A stretch of 64,000 nt of DNA from Photobacterium jeanii (GCF_001650345.1 NZ_LVHF01000012.1:620001-684000); one strand, 5' to 3'; shown: positions 38,564 to 47,804, numbered from the stretch's first letter. Program-made: numbers and translations. The notes: generated from the letters alone by a model not told the origin.

Positions 38564-38659
38564 AACTCGCCTGTTTAGCTAACCTAAAGCAATACGCTTT
38601 TAGGTTCGTTCATACCAAATCGCTTTGGTAACTCATTAGTATCTGTTGATTGATATTTG

Positions 38660-39025
38660 TTAGAACCCACGCCCTGCTCGGCTCGTGCGCCCATTTATGT
38701 AATCTTGACGGAATGTCCAATCAAGCTTGTCGCAAATACCACGATAGGGTTCATTCTTAACTCCCAACATCACCGCATTTTGCGAACAATACTCCTTCCG
38801 CCCAAGTTCATAGCCGTCACTGTATGCTTGATAACTCGCGCTTTGCAACGACTGTAATGTATCTCGTCCTTTGAGGTTTTGCTCAGAGTCTTTGATCATA
38901 CCAGCCAGTGCGACTTCATAACCATACTCTTTCCATTCATCATCTGATTTAAACGCCAAATCAGGTTGAAGTGCACAACCGCTGAGCACAAGCCCAACAA
39001 CAACAGATAAAATCCACTTTTTCAT
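38660..39025 (-). CDS. DUF2799-family lipoprotein
   Basis: 121 residues. The signal sequence ends in a lipobox LVLSGC (Cys17). The DUF2799 pattern is visible: YQAYSDGYELGRKEYCSQN followed by GVKNEPYRGIC. Members are small envelope lipoproteins of unknown function in Enterobacterales and Vibrionaceae. It is 55 bp downstream of the HAD phosphatase gene on the same strand, so cotranscription is possible. Confidence 0.75.
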   Translation of the reverse strand: MKKWILSVVVGLVLSGCALQPDLAFKSDDEWKEYGYEVALAGMIKDSEQNLKGRDTLQSLQSASYQAYSDGYELGRKEYCSQNAVMLGVKNEPYRGICDKLDWTFRQDYINGRTSRAGRGF

Positions 39026-39080
39026 ACTGTCTCCTTAATGCTTTGTGTCAACCTGTTCAACGCATGACGAATCTCGCGTG

Positions 39081-39725
39081 TTACGCAATCATCTTACTGA
39101 GCAAGATTTTCGCCTCATCCATCGATGCGAAAGAATCATGCACATCCAAATCCCACTGTGGTTGATTTGGGTTGACCAAAATAGTCGGTAGCCCTGCAGA
39201 CAGCGAAGATGTCGCGCCTGTCAGGCTGTCTTCTACTGCAATTACATTTTGTGGCTTTTCATTTAATTGGCTACAAGCCAATTGGTAAATTTCAGGTGAA
39301 GGCTTGTTGTTTTTCACATCTTGCCCTGTCACTACACCATCAAACAGGGATAGCCAACCAAGACGATCAAGAATGCCTTCTACATACTCTCGCGGTGAAC
39401 CAGTCACCACCATCAATGGACACTGCCCATGAAGATGCTTTAGCGCAGCATCCACACCTGGCATCGCGGGAATATGCCCTTTCATCAACATTTCTCGGGT
39501 TAGGAGTTCCATTTCTTGCACAATATGGAGAACCTCATGTTGTAGTGAGAACTGCTCTTTCATCGCCACTGCCACTTTAGGCCAAGGCAAACCCGCATAC
39601 TGATCAAGAAAATGAGGTTGTGACATAACGCCACCAATGGAGTTGATGTAATCCGCCCAGTTTTGCGCGTGGAAAACTTCTGAATCGATGAGCGTGCCAT
39701 CAAAGTCGAAACAAATCGCCTGCAT
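39081..39725 (-). CDS. HAD-superfamily sugar-phosphatase-like hydrolase
   Basis: 214 residues of the beta-phosphoglucomutase/phosphatase branch. Motif I FDFDGTLIDSE (nucleophile Asp8), cap domain to about 75, motif II VVTGSP, motif III KPSPEIYQLACSQL, motif IV AVEDSLTGATSSLSAG. It is likely a cytosolic phosphatase for small phosphorylated metabolites; substrate unknown. It differs clearly from hxpB elsewhere in this window (VTGSPREY and not VASSSPMS at motif II). Confidence 0.85.
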   Translation of the reverse strand: MQAICFDFDGTLIDSEVFHAQNWADYINSIGGVMSQPHFLDQYAGLPWPKVAVAMKEQFSLQHEVLHIVQEMELLTREMLMKGHIPAMPGVDAALKHLHGQCPLMVVTGSPREYVEGILDRLGWLSLFDGVVTGQDVKNNKPSPEIYQLACSQLNEKPQNVIAVEDSLTGATSSLSAGLPTILVNPNQPQWDLDVHDSFASMDEAKILLSKMIA

Positions 39726-40020
39726 AGTGTCGCCTATTATTATTTTCGCCCTACTCTTTAAGCTTAACTTATCCCAAGGGCGGGTTAACCAATTATTCGA
39801 TGCAAAGTGCGCAGCTTAGAAAAGGCGGCATGCACTGGATTTCTGGTACTAGATTGCTCGTACTTAGCTATTTAGTAATAACAACATGGTAAGAGTTCGC
39901 TCAATCAAAGTCATCACATTGCTGCGATCTTTCGACCGCGCTCAGATACCCAAGCTGTAACCGCGATAAACCATCAATATCAAGCGCTTCAACTATTCAT
40001 TGAATTAAGCATCAAAAAAT
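39726..40020. other. Intergenic region upstream of the HAD gene
   Basis: No ORF or RNA gene recognised. It should hold the HAD gene promoter on the minus strand. Confidence 0.4.
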
Positions 40021-40056
40021 AAAAGAGAGGGAAAGCGCTCACCTTCCCTCTCTTTT
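40021..40056 (-). terminator. Terminator of the arsJ operon
   Basis: 13-bp stem AAAAGAGAGGGAA / TTCCCTCTCTTTT with a 10-nt loop. On the minus strand it is followed by ATTTTTTGATG. Confidence 0.9.
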
Positions 40057-40124
40057 GTAACTCACTTTCACAGACTGGATGACGCGACTGGTTTACTTCA
40101 TTACTAGCTTATTGCTTAGCGTGA

Positions 40125-41360
40125 TTAAGACGCCGCATTCAATGACTTGCTATGACGTGGTAGACCTATTGAAATCAACGTTGTGATCACCAAGAAACCA
40201 AACGAGACCCACAGGCAAGCTGCCAAACCTGAGGTTTGATATACCCAACCAGAAAGTACGGTGCCAATCAAACGTCCCATCGCATTCGCCATGTAGTAAA
40301 AGCCAACATCAAGTGACACGCCATCGCCTTTGGCATAGCTCACAATCAAGTAAGAATGAAGTGAGGAGTTCACCGCGAACACAGCACCGAACAGTAACAA
40401 ACCGAATACGATGGTAAATTGCGGTTGCCATTCTTGCTGAACACCAAACGCCACAGCGCCAGTGATCATGGCAAGACCAGCCACCCACAACATTGCAGCT
40501 CGTCCATCAGGTACTACACCACTGGCTTTACCCGTAATACGCGGCGCAAAGCCTTGAACAAAGCCGTAAGCAATCACCCATAAAGCAAGGAAGCCTCCCA
40601 CCCACAGGTGGTCCCACCCAAACACTTGCCCTAAGTAAATCGGCAACGCGACCACAAACCAAACGTCACGAGCACCAAACAAAAACATACGCGCCGCTGA
40701 CAAAATATTAATGCCGCGACTTTTCGAGAAGATCTCACGAAACTTAATGGCTTTTTTCGCCTTACCTAGGTCTTTTTCTAACCATGTTAGGCTCATAAGC
40801 AGTACCACTGTCAGTACCGCAGCCATCAGTAACACCGCCCCTTTAAAGCCAATCAGCGCCAGTAATACACCACCAAGGAAGAAACCTGCACCTTTCAAGG
40901 CATTTTTAGATCCCGTTAGGATCGCAATCCATTTATATAAAGCACCTTGTTGCTCATCTGGCACTAAAGTCTTGATGGCACTCTTTGCGCTCATCTTGTT
41001 AAGGTCTTTAGCGATCCCCGACATTGCTTGCGCCAACATCACCCACAACACGGTTAAGTATTCCGCAGGCACTGCGAGCATAACTAAGGCGACAATTTGC
41101 ATTGCCAAACCAATGTTCATGGTGCGATTAAGCCCAAGCTTAGCGCCTAACCAACCACCGATTAAATTGGTAACAACACCAAAAATCTCGTAGAACAAAA
41201 ACAGCGAAGCGATTTGAAGTGGCGAATAACCTAACTGATGGAAATGCAACACCACCAGCATACGCAGAGCGCCATCTGTCAGGGTGAAATTCCAATAGTT
41301 AAAGGTCACCAACATATACTGGCGAACTTGTTGAGGTAAGCGGGATATGGTCGCAATCAT
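40125..41360 (-). CDS. arsJ: ArsJ-type organoarsenical efflux MFS transporter
   Basis: 411-residue MFS protein with about 11-12 helices. The N-terminus (VTFNYWNFTLTDGALRML, then LGYSPLQIASLFLFYEIFGV) and KDLNKMSAKSAIKTLVP are typical of ArsJ, which exports 1-arseno-3-phosphoglycerate made by a partner GAPDH. That partner lies directly upstream, 87 bp away on the same strand. In V. cholerae the equivalent is named VarH, as I recall. Together they remove arsenate from the cytosol without reduction to arsenite. A strong terminator follows. Confidence 0.92.
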   Translation of the reverse strand: MIATISRLPQQVRQYMLVTFNYWNFTLTDGALRMLVVLHFHQLGYSPLQIASLFLFYEIFGVVTNLIGGWLGAKLGLNRTMNIGLAMQIVALVMLAVPAEYLTVLWVMLAQAMSGIAKDLNKMSAKSAIKTLVPDEQQGALYKWIAILTGSKNALKGAGFFLGGVLLALIGFKGAVLLMAAVLTVVLLMSLTWLEKDLGKAKKAIKFREIFSKSRGINILSAARMFLFGARDVWFVVALPIYLGQVFGWDHLWVGGFLALWVIAYGFVQGFAPRITGKASGVVPDGRAAMLWVAGLAMITGAVAFGVQQEWQPQFTIVFGLLLFGAVFAVNSSLHSYLIVSYAKGDGVSLDVGFYYMANAMGRLIGTVLSGWVYQTSGLAACLWVSFGFLVITTLISIGLPRHSKSLNAAS

Positions 41361-41447
41361 GGCTTTGCCTTTTACATCAATAGGAAGCCTGCGAGCGCTG
41401 ACTTCCTTTTCTCATTATTTACTTATTCGTTTGCTTCATTAATAAAG

Positions 41448-42449
41448 TTACGCGCCAACTTTACGAATAAGCTCAGCCGTACGTGTTGCGTAGCCCATTT
41501 CGTTATCGTACCAAGCGTACACTTTTACCATGCGCTCATTAACAACCATGGTTGAAAGCGCATCCACAACCGTTGAACGTTGATCGCCTTTGTAGTCGAT
41601 CGATACCAGTGGACGCTCTTCATAACCTAGAATGCCCGCTAACTCACCTTCTGCCGCTTCTTTTAGCAGTGCATTTACTTCTTCGGCTGTTGTATCGCGC
41701 TCAACATCAAAAATGATGTCGGTTAACGATGCATTGGCAAGCGGAACACGCACAGCGTGACCATTAATCTTACCTTCAAGCTCAGGGAAAATTTCAACAA
41801 TAGCTTTAGCCGAACCAGTGGTGGTTGGAATTAAGCTCATCCCACATGCACGCGCACGGCGAAGGTCTTTATGTGGCGCATCTAAGATGGTTTGAGTATT
41901 GGTAAGGTCATGAATGGTAGTAAATGAAGATTGCTTAATACCCAATTTTTCGTGGATCACTTTTACCACTGGCGCAATACAGTTAGTGGTACAAGACGCA
42001 GCAGTTACAATGCGGTGCATTTCAGGATCATAAAGATCGTCATTCACACCCACAACGACATTCAGCACGCCCTCTTCTTTCACCGGTGCCGATACCACAA
42101 CACGCTTTACGCCTTGATCTAGGTACTTTTGCAGCAGTGACTTCTTACGGTGTACACCTGTCGCTTCCAGCACCACGTCACAGCCAGACCAATCAATCGC
42201 ATCAATGTCGCGCTCTTGAGTACAACGAATACGCTGATTGCCATTAACGACAATTTCATTACCTTCTGAGGTGACATGATGATTCCAACGACCTTGTACA
42301 GAATCAAACTCAAGTAGGTGACCCAATGTCGCGGCATCGCCTGCTACATCATTAATTTGCACAAACTCTACATCTTGCCAATCAAATGCAGCACGTAATG
42401 CTAAACGACCAATACGTCCAAAACCGTTAATACCTACTTTAATAGCCAT
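41448..42449 (-). CDS. ArsJ-associated glyceraldehyde-3-phosphate dehydrogenase
   Basis: 333 residues. NAD fold at the start ([16 protein letters not shown]), catalytic Cys in [16 protein letters not shown], and the C-terminal [12 protein letters not shown]. In place of phosphate it can use arsenate, giving unstable 1-arseno-3-phosphoglycerate, which ArsJ exports. Its first place in an operon with arsJ, on a separate promoter with an AT-rich palindrome, marks it as the arsenic-linked paralogue and not the glycolytic gene. Called VarG in V. cholerae, as I recall. AAGGGAA precedes the ATG. Confidence 0.92.
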   Translation of the reverse strand: MAIKVGINGFGRIGRLALRAAFDWQDVEFVQINDVAGDAATLGHLLEFDSVQGRWNHHVTSEGNEIVVNGNQRIRCTQERDIDAIDWSGCDVVLEATGVHRKKSLLQKYLDQGVKRVVVSAPVKEEGVLNVVVGVNDDLYDPEMHRIVTAASCTTNCIAPVVKVIHEKLGIKQSSFTTIHDLTNTQTILDAPHKDLRRARACGMSLIPTTTGSAKAIVEIFPELEGKINGHAVRVPLANASLTDIIFDVERDTTAEEVNALLKEAAEGELAGILGYEERPLVSIDYKGDQRSTVVDALSTMVVNERMVKVYAWYDNEMGYATRTAELIRKVGA

Positions 42450-42497
42450 GTGATTCCCTTTTCGAGATTAAGAAGCAATAGTTAAGATATGCGGATT

Positions 42498-42511
42498 ATC
42501 ATATATATGAT
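42498..42511. promoter_or_regulatory. Candidate ArsR-type operator before the GAPDH-arsJ operon
   Basis: Perfect 14-bp palindrome ATCATATATATGAT, 49 bp upstream of the GAPDH ATG. The first 11 bases, ATCATATATAT, recur inside the palindrome upstream of the ArsC-ArsR fusion gene (49276-49286). ArsR-family operators are often such short AT-rich palindromes. Confidence 0.55.
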
Positions 42512-42787
42512 TTTGCAGATATACAAACCTTATCGAGCCTATCGACTGATCTTTTTTTGATCATGTGTAAAAACAAGAGACTAAAAAATAACAGAGAGGC
42601 ACAGATACCTTTAAACATAGCTTTTGAACACCTCCCCTCCAAGATGAATGTGTGTGCACCCATTCATCAAGCCATGAGATAATTTTCAAAACATGAAGGT
42701 TGCCAATGCTAGTCGGACAAATGTCCTTAAGATAATAAAAGCAATTTCCTACACTAGCGCCATACCAATAATCACCCAAGGACATGC
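42512..42787. other. Divergent region GAPDH/pnuC with one hairpin
   Basis: It contains an 8-bp hairpin GATGAATG / CATTCATC (42644-42651, 42662-42669) that may lie in the pnuC leader, and GGACA-AA-TGTCC nearby. I recognise no known NAD riboswitch or NadR-type site. A minus-strand frame here looks spurious. Confidence 0.35.
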
Positions 42788-43531
42788 ATGATGGACTTTA
42801 TCGCTTGGTTCGATATCAATAACACCCTTATCAACATCCCTATTGGTGGCGGCTACGCTATGTCGTGGATTGAAGCCATCGGAACAATTTTTGGTTTACT
42901 GTGTATTTGGAATGCCAGCCAAGAAAAAACGATTAACTACTTATTTGGCCTAATTAATGTCACGTTGTTTGCCATCATTTTTTACCAAATCCAGCTATAT
43001 GGCATTTTGCTACTGCAACTATTTTTCTTTTGCGCCAACCTTTATGGTTGGTACGCATGGACTAGACCTGCATCAGAAAATGGCGACATGCTTGAAGTAC
43101 GTTGGCTCAGCAAACAAAAACTGTCTTACACGGTTGCAGTGAGTGTGCTAGCCATAGGTCTCATGACCATTTACATCGACCCATTCTTCTTAGCACTCGC
43201 CAATATTAGCGTCGATGGCCTAAACCTGTTGGGTGCAGACTTAGCCCGCCCAACGCTAGAACCTGATGCATTCCCATTTTGGGATTCTGTTATGACCGTG
43301 CTTTCTGTGGTAGCCCAAATCTTAATGACCCGTAAATATGTTGAAAACTGGATTTTATGGGTCGTGATTAACATCATCAGCGTCGGTATTTATGCCGCTC
43401 AAGGAGTGTATGCACTCTCTATCGAATACGCTATTTTGCTATTCATTGCGATGAACGGTACACGTACATGGATGGGTACCGCAAAACAGAATCAAACTAA
43501 AACAACTGAAACAGCAAACGAGTTAGCGTAA
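42788..43531 (+). CDS. pnuC: Nicotinamide riboside transporter PnuC
   Basis: 247-residue membrane protein with about seven helices. The PnuC signature is present: SWIEAIGTIFGLLCIWNAS, then NYLFGLINVTLFAIIFYQ, QLYGILLLQLFFFCANLYGW with YAWTRP. PnuC moves nicotinamide riboside into the cell for NAD synthesis. ATGs at 42788 and 42791 are both possible after AAGGA. The stop codon overlaps the ATG of a nucleoside phosphorylase gene (TAATG), so the two are translationally coupled and likely act together. Confidence 0.92.
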   Translation: MMDFIAWFDINNTLINIPIGGGYAMSWIEAIGTIFGLLCIWNASQEKTINYLFGLINVTLFAIIFYQIQLYGILLLQLFFFCANLYGWYAWTRPASENGDMLEVRWLSKQKLSYTVAVSVLAIGLMTIYIDPFFLALANISVDGLNLLGADLARPTLEPDAFPFWDSVMTVLSVVAQILMTRKYVENWILWVVINIISVGIYAAQGVYALSIEYAILLFIAMNGTRTWMGTAKQNQTKTTETANELA

Positions 43532-44274
43532 TGAGTAACAATGCCCAACAACCCCATATCGCTGTCGGTATTGCTGATGTATCAGAAAAAGTGATCGTCT
43601 GTGGCGAGCCCGATAGAGTCGATCGAATCGCAACGTTACTCGACAACAGCGAACAACTCGCTAACAACCGTGAATACCGAATTGTTAGCGGTGACTACCA
43701 AGGCCAAAAAATCACTGTGTGCAGTACTGGTATAGGGGCTCCTTCAGCCATCATTGCACTAGAAGAATTAGCCATGTGTGGTGCAAAGTATCTGATTCGC
43801 GTTGGATCGGCAGGTGCATTACAAAGTCACATTCAGCTAGGTGAATTGATTGTTGCCGAAGGGGCTGTGCGTGATGAAGGGGGCTCTAAAGCCTATATCA
43901 CTGACACTTACCCTGCTGTTGCGAGCCGTGCTTTAACAACAGGGATAGAAGGTTATTTGCGCCAACATAACTACCCGACCCATTACGGCATAGTGCGTTC
44001 GCACGACAGTTTCTACACTGACGATGAAGAAACACTCTGCGAACGCTGGAATCGTAAAGGTATACTAGGTGCAGACATGGAAACATCGGCTTTATTCACG
44101 GTAGGAAGACTACGCGGCCTGCAAGTGGCCTCAATTTTGAATAATGTTGTGCTTTACCAGCAAGATGTTCAAGAGGGTGTCAGTGAGTATGCCAATGCAA
44201 ATGACACCATGCAGAAAGGTGAATTAATGGCTGCAAAAGCCGCTTTATCTGCACTGTGCAACATGACGCCATAA
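43531..44274 (+). CDS. Uridine/purine nucleoside phosphorylase-family protein
   Basis: 247 residues, PNP/UDP family. Seen: VIVCGEPDRVDRIA, YRIVSGDYQGQKITVCSTGIG, the phosphate-site RVGSAGALQ, and the base/ribose-site block GADMETSALFTVGRLRGL. It splits a nucleoside with phosphate into base and ribose-1-phosphate. Its ATG shares a base with the pnuC stop, which suggests the real substrate may be nicotinamide riboside or another imported nucleoside; the classical uridine role cannot be excluded. A hairpin follows the stop. Confidence 0.87.
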   Translation: MSNNAQQPHIAVGIADVSEKVIVCGEPDRVDRIATLLDNSEQLANNREYRIVSGDYQGQKITVCSTGIGAPSAIIALEELAMCGAKYLIRVGSAGALQSHIQLGELIVAEGAVRDEGGSKAYITDTYPAVASRALTTGIEGYLRQHNYPTHYGIVRSHDSFYTDDEETLCERWNRKGILGADMETSALFTVGRLRGLQVASILNNVVLYQQDVQEGVSEYANANDTMQKGELMAAKAALSALCNMTP

Positions 44275-44294
44275 TCACATAGCGATAACAAAGC

Positions 44295-44325
44295 ACATAA
44301 AGCTCAGATTTTCTGGGCTTTATGT
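44295..44325 (+). terminator. Probable terminator of pnuC-phosphorylase operon
   Basis: 14-bp stem ACATAAAGCTCAGA / TCTGGGCTTTATGT (one G-T pair) with loop TTT; only a short T-tail follows. Confidence 0.65.
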
Positions 44326-44457
44326 ATTCTAATAAGAAAACAGTGTCCCTCTATCTGTGCGGGTCCTTATATCTGTGATCTTTGCAACATTGCGGCTCTA
44401 CTGATACATGTATCATTTCGCAACCTCCTTAGCTCTCATCTCCGTTTCATCACTACT

Positions 44458-45138
44458 ATGCAGCTGAAGCCTTACCAAACAGGTCGATTTACCGACACGT
44501 TAAATGCGCTCTATGACGAATTTCGTGACGCTTTTTATCAGTGCCATCTTCACAGCCGATTTTACCAAGCCGGTGAAGTCATACTTCAGCAAGGTCAGCC
44601 TGTCGAACATCTCTACCTCGTTTCTGTAGGGCGCGTGTCAATGAACATCTCCGCGATAAACGGTCGATGCTTTCAGCTAGGTGAAGTAGATTGTGACCAT
44701 CATATTTTTGGCGAAATGGAGTTGTTCTCTCAAACAGCATGTCAATGGAATGTAGTAGCAGAAGAGCAACTCGATGTTGATGTCATTTGTTTGAAATCCG
44801 TTGCCGACCTCATCACTCATCGGCCTGAATTTACCCTCTTTTTTGCTAGTGCCCTCGCAAATGACTACCAAGATTCATTAGATATTTATACTTATCGCTT
44901 ACTGCACCCTATCACATACAACATTGCGTATGACTTATGGCACCGCTATCAAGATAAGGTCATTCTGGGTTCATTTGATAAAGCAGAGCAAGAAGCCGAG
45001 CGCTTTGGTACATCGAGCCGAGTCTATCGCCGCGCTGTTAAAGAATTAATCGATAAAGGGTTAATTGCGAAAACTAATGGTGAGATTAGCATTGTGGATA
45101 TTGAAGCACTCAAATCCTTTATCTTTGAATGTGACTAA
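44458..45138 (+). CDS. Crp/Fnr-family transcriptional regulator (YeiL-like)
   Basis: 226 residues. Cyclic-nucleotide-binding-like beta roll about 35-130 (YQAGEVILQQGQPVEHLYLV, SVGRVSMNI, IFGEMELFS), then a dimerisation helix and a C-terminal wHTH about 165-215 (AERFGTSSRVYRRAVKELI, KGLIAKTNGEISI). The cAMP-binding Arg/Ser pattern of CRP and the FNR N-terminal Cys cluster are absent, so the signal is unknown. Overall it resembles E. coli YeiL, which also lies among nucleoside genes. Target genes may be the flanking pnuC operon or the DcuC-like carrier. Confidence 0.8.
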   Translation: MQLKPYQTGRFTDTLNALYDEFRDAFYQCHLHSRFYQAGEVILQQGQPVEHLYLVSVGRVSMNISAINGRCFQLGEVDCDHHIFGEMELFSQTACQWNVVAEEQLDVDVICLKSVADLITHRPEFTLFFASALANDYQDSLDIYTYRLLHPITYNIAYDLWHRYQDKVILGSFDKAEQEAERFGTSSRVYRRAVKELIDKGLIAKTNGEISIVDIEALKSFIFECD

Positions 45139-45192
45139 TGCCAAGCGTATCAACACAGTGACTCGCCATTTAGGAAAAAAGGTAACGCATAA

Positions 45193-45228
45193 AAAAGCCT
45201 GATCTCAGCTTAGTAAGATCAGGCTTTT
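45193..45228. terminator. Bidirectional terminator
   Basis: 13-bp stem AAAAGCCTGATCT / AGATCAGGCTTTT with a 10-nt loop, between convergent genes. Confidence 0.9.
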
Positions 45229-45236
45229 CACTAGCA

Positions 45237-46631
45237 CTAAACAGCGAGCGGCAAGAAAATAATACTCAAGATGATATTCACAGCCAGACCAAATGAGATT
45301 GGTGGAATGGTGCGTTTAATCAACTCAAATGGCGATACTTTTGCCATACCCGATGAAGCAACAATTACCCCAGCAACAGGTGACATGGCACGACAAGCAT
45401 TTGAAGCTTGTTGCATTGGCATTACAAGATAAACACCATTCACACCCATACCGTCGGCAATCTTAGGGATCAACTCAACGAACGCATAGAAGGCCGCGTT
45501 ACCAGAACCGGTAAGAAAAGCAACGGCACCCGTTAAACCTACCAATGCTAGCATCATTGCTGTTGCGCCAAAGCCCACTTGCGATGCACTTTCAATCAAC
45601 ATATTGATAGCACCAATGGCTTTTAGACCTTGAGCAAACACACCAGCACCAACCAAGATCAGTACCACAGGTAATGCATCTTCCATACCTTTTACAATCG
45701 CGCTCATGCCTTCCATTGCAGTACGACCGCTACGGTGACGAATCGCTTCTAGCGCCATCGCGGTGAACAAACACAGAATCGCAATCGTACCAATGTTCAT
45801 CGTCACGCCTTCAACCAAACCTAACTCACCACTGGTCACAATCAATACGATGATAGGTAACATAGGTAGCCAGCCGTAAAAGCCTGGGGCTTTGCCTTCA
45901 ATCTCAGACGTACGAACATCAACGTTGTTTAAATCGACTTTATTGCTGGTGCCCTGTTGGATCAGCCCTTCTTTTTTATCCATGTATTGCTGCCAGAAAT
46001 AGTGCGCAGTCGCCATCGCCAACATACTTGGGATAGCTAATGGAATTTGATATTTCAAGGTGTAGATTTCAACTGACATACCCACGTTTTCAGCAGCAAT
46101 AACCGAGTCAACCGCTAACGGTGAGAAGCTGATCGTCGCCGTAGTTGCAATCGCAGCAGCAATAGAAATTGCAGGCAAGCCCAAAGCATTAAGCACAGGG
46201 AAAAGTGTCGACATCAAAAGGACAGCAAGACTGGTTGCACCAAAACCTGCAAGCGAGATGAAGCTACCAATCAGGAATGTCACCGCCAATAATAGATAAG
46301 GCTTATTGATGCCGCCTAACAGTCTTAGCGCATTATTGATAACAATGTCGTTGGCGCCGATGTAAGTCATGTAACGGGCATAAGCCAACAAGGCAAATAA
46401 GATTAACCCCATACCGCCAAAGCGGTTATTGAACATCAAGTTCATGGATTCAAAAATATCTAGCCAAGCGTTACCACTAGATTTTGCTTCAGGTATGACC
46501 GGCAATCCCATTGCGGCACACACAGCCATCAGTACCGCTGCACCCAAGAAGAGGGTCGCAATCGCGTTATACTTTTTTAGGATGGCAAAGCCGACTATAG
46601 AGACGACTATAACGGAGATAAATATGCTCAT
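45237..46631 (-). CDS. DcuC-like anaerobic C4-dicarboxylate carrier
   Basis: 464 residues, close to E. coli DcuC (461). About 12 helices; glycine-rich membrane motifs SLAGFGATSLAVLL, TGSGNAAFYAFVELIP and MQQASNACRAMSPVAG are typical of the DcuC family, which exchanges fumarate, malate and succinate during anaerobic growth. The ATG at 46631 is preceded by GAGGAAG at ideal spacing; the frame upstream to 46688 has no such site. An FNR-type sequence lies 72 bp upstream, supporting oxygen control. Other DcuC-family members carry different acids, so the substrate is provisional. Confidence 0.85.
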   Translation of the reverse strand: MSIFISVIVVSIVGFAILKKYNAIATLFLGAAVLMAVCAAMGLPVIPEAKSSGNAWLDIFESMNLMFNNRFGGMGLILFALLAYARYMTYIGANDIVINNALRLLGGINKPYLLLAVTFLIGSFISLAGFGATSLAVLLMSTLFPVLNALGLPAISIAAAIATTATISFSPLAVDSVIAAENVGMSVEIYTLKYQIPLAIPSMLAMATAHYFWQQYMDKKEGLIQQGTSNKVDLNNVDVRTSEIEGKAPGFYGWLPMLPIIVLIVTSGELGLVEGVTMNIGTIAILCLFTAMALEAIRHRSGRTAMEGMSAIVKGMEDALPVVLILVGAGVFAQGLKAIGAINMLIESASQVGFGATAMMLALVGLTGAVAFLTGSGNAAFYAFVELIPKIADGMGVNGVYLVMPMQQASNACRAMSPVAGVIVASSGMAKVSPFELIKRTIPPISFGLAVNIILSIIFLPLAV

Positions 46632-46660
46632 TACTTCCTCATAAGCAGTGTTTAATAACA

Positions 46661-46709
46661 ACGCAGAGATATACGTTAGCGTATGCAACTAAATGTTGAT
46701 TTACATCAT
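46661..46709 (-). promoter_or_regulatory. FNR-type class II promoter of the dcuC-like gene
   Basis: TTGAT-TTAC-ATCAT (46696-46709) matches the FNR consensus TTGAT-N4-ATCAA in nine of ten defined bases. On the minus strand TATATC (46673-46668) is a good -10 box. If transcription starts at 46661, the site is centred at -41.5, exactly the class II activator position. Binding itself is inferred. Confidence 0.7.
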
Positions 46710-47137
46710 GAGTTGCATATAAACACGTAATAGCTCGTAGGAAGTATTTCGTTTCTCAATCAATGGTCACATTTTGAAACATTCGCTTATTTTTTATGGA
46801 GATAGTTCAAAAAATAGCAGGCACTACAAAAAATCATCACAGATACCTGTAGCGAATTACTACTCGCAAAGTAACCTTGCTCATCTTTCCATAAGGCTCA
46901 TGGGTTAGTTTTTCATCTTAATAATCCCATCACCATCACAGATTCAATATTGATATAAATTATTTTCTGAATACGCCCAATCGACCAAGAGCGCGTTCGT
47001 TTAACCACTAGCTATTTTGACGCCTTTAAAGGGGTAATTTGAGCATTTTTAAACTGCTGTTTTAAAAGGATTTTAATTACTGGTTTTTTACCTGCCGTTC
47101 ACGGTAGTCTTGCGAAGCAATTTACACGGAGTCTACT
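46710..47137. other. Divergent region between dcuC-like gene and qnr
   Basis: No ORF or RNA gene. Just before qnr there is a small imperfect hairpin CTGCCGT / ACGGTAG (about 47093-47108). No LexA box is visible, unlike the SOS-controlled qnrB-type genes. Confidence 0.4.
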
Positions 47138-47794
47138 ATGCACGCGAAAAATCAGACCTTTCATCAAGCCAGTTTTGCCCAACAAGATTTGCAAGATGCC
47201 AAATTTGAAGATTGTCATTTCTATGAGTGTGACTTTAATCGAGCGAACCTTCAGGATGCACAATTTGTTAATTGCAAATTCATCGAGCCAAATGGCGTTC
47301 AAGGCTGTCAATTTGATTACGCCAACCTACGTGATGCCAGCTTTAAACAATGTCAGCTTGCAATGGCCAACTTTAGTGGCGCAAACTGCTTCGGTGCTGA
47401 ATTTCGTCAATGCGATCTCAAAGGCGCAAACTTCAACAAAACCAGCTTTGTGAATCAAATTAGCCACAGCAGTTACTTTTGCTCGGCTTACATCACGGGT
47501 TGTAACTTGTCTTACGCAAACCTTGAAGATCAGCGCCTAGAGAAATGCGATTTATTTGAGAACCGTTGGACAGGTGCTTCCCTTTTTGGCGCAAGCTTTA
47601 AAGGCTCAGATCTCAGCCGAAGTGAGTTTTCTGAAGACTGCTGGGGACAATTCAATATTGAAGGGTGTGATTTAAGCCATAGTGAACTCTACGGGCTAGA
47701 TCCACGACGTGTTAATTTACACGGGGTAAAAATCTGTGACTGGCAACAAGAACAACTATTAAATACATTAGGCTTAATTGTTGTGCCGGATTGA
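47138..47794 (+). CDS. qnr: Chromosomal Qnr pentapeptide-repeat protein
   Basis: 218 residues, the exact length of QnrA, and clearly collinear with it from memory. The A(D/N)LXX repeats form a right-handed beta helix mimicking DNA; such proteins bind gyrase and topoisomerase IV and give low-level quinolone protection. Recognised Qnr blocks: FYECDFNRANLQDAQF, YANLRDASFK, LANFSGANCFG-type MANFSGANCFGAEFRQCDLK, YFCSAYITGCNLSYANL and LDPRRVNLHGVKICDWQQEQ. CGGAGT precedes the ATG. The gene has its own terminator and no mobile-element flanks, so it is a resident gene of the type thought to be the source of plasmid qnr. Confidence 0.92.
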   Translation: MHAKNQTFHQASFAQQDLQDAKFEDCHFYECDFNRANLQDAQFVNCKFIEPNGVQGCQFDYANLRDASFKQCQLAMANFSGANCFGAEFRQCDLKGANFNKTSFVNQISHSSYFCSAYITGCNLSYANLEDQRLEKCDLFENRWTGASLFGASFKGSDLSRSEFSEDCWGQFNIEGCDLSHSELYGLDPRRVNLHGVKICDWQQEQLLNTLGLIVVPD

Positions 47795-47804
47795 ATAAAT
47801 ACAC

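Noticed and set aside
40711..41193. Plus-strand 160-codon frame opposite arsJ
   Set aside because: Antisense shadow of a well-defined MFS gene with no independent start signals.
42561..42785. Minus-strand 74-codon frame between GAPDH and pnuC
   Set aside because: Lies fully in the divergent promoter region, has low-complexity odd composition and no ribosome site.
47040..47137. LexA box before qnr, as in qnrB
   Set aside because: No CTGT-N8-ACAG type sequence is found near the start; only a small imperfect hairpin.
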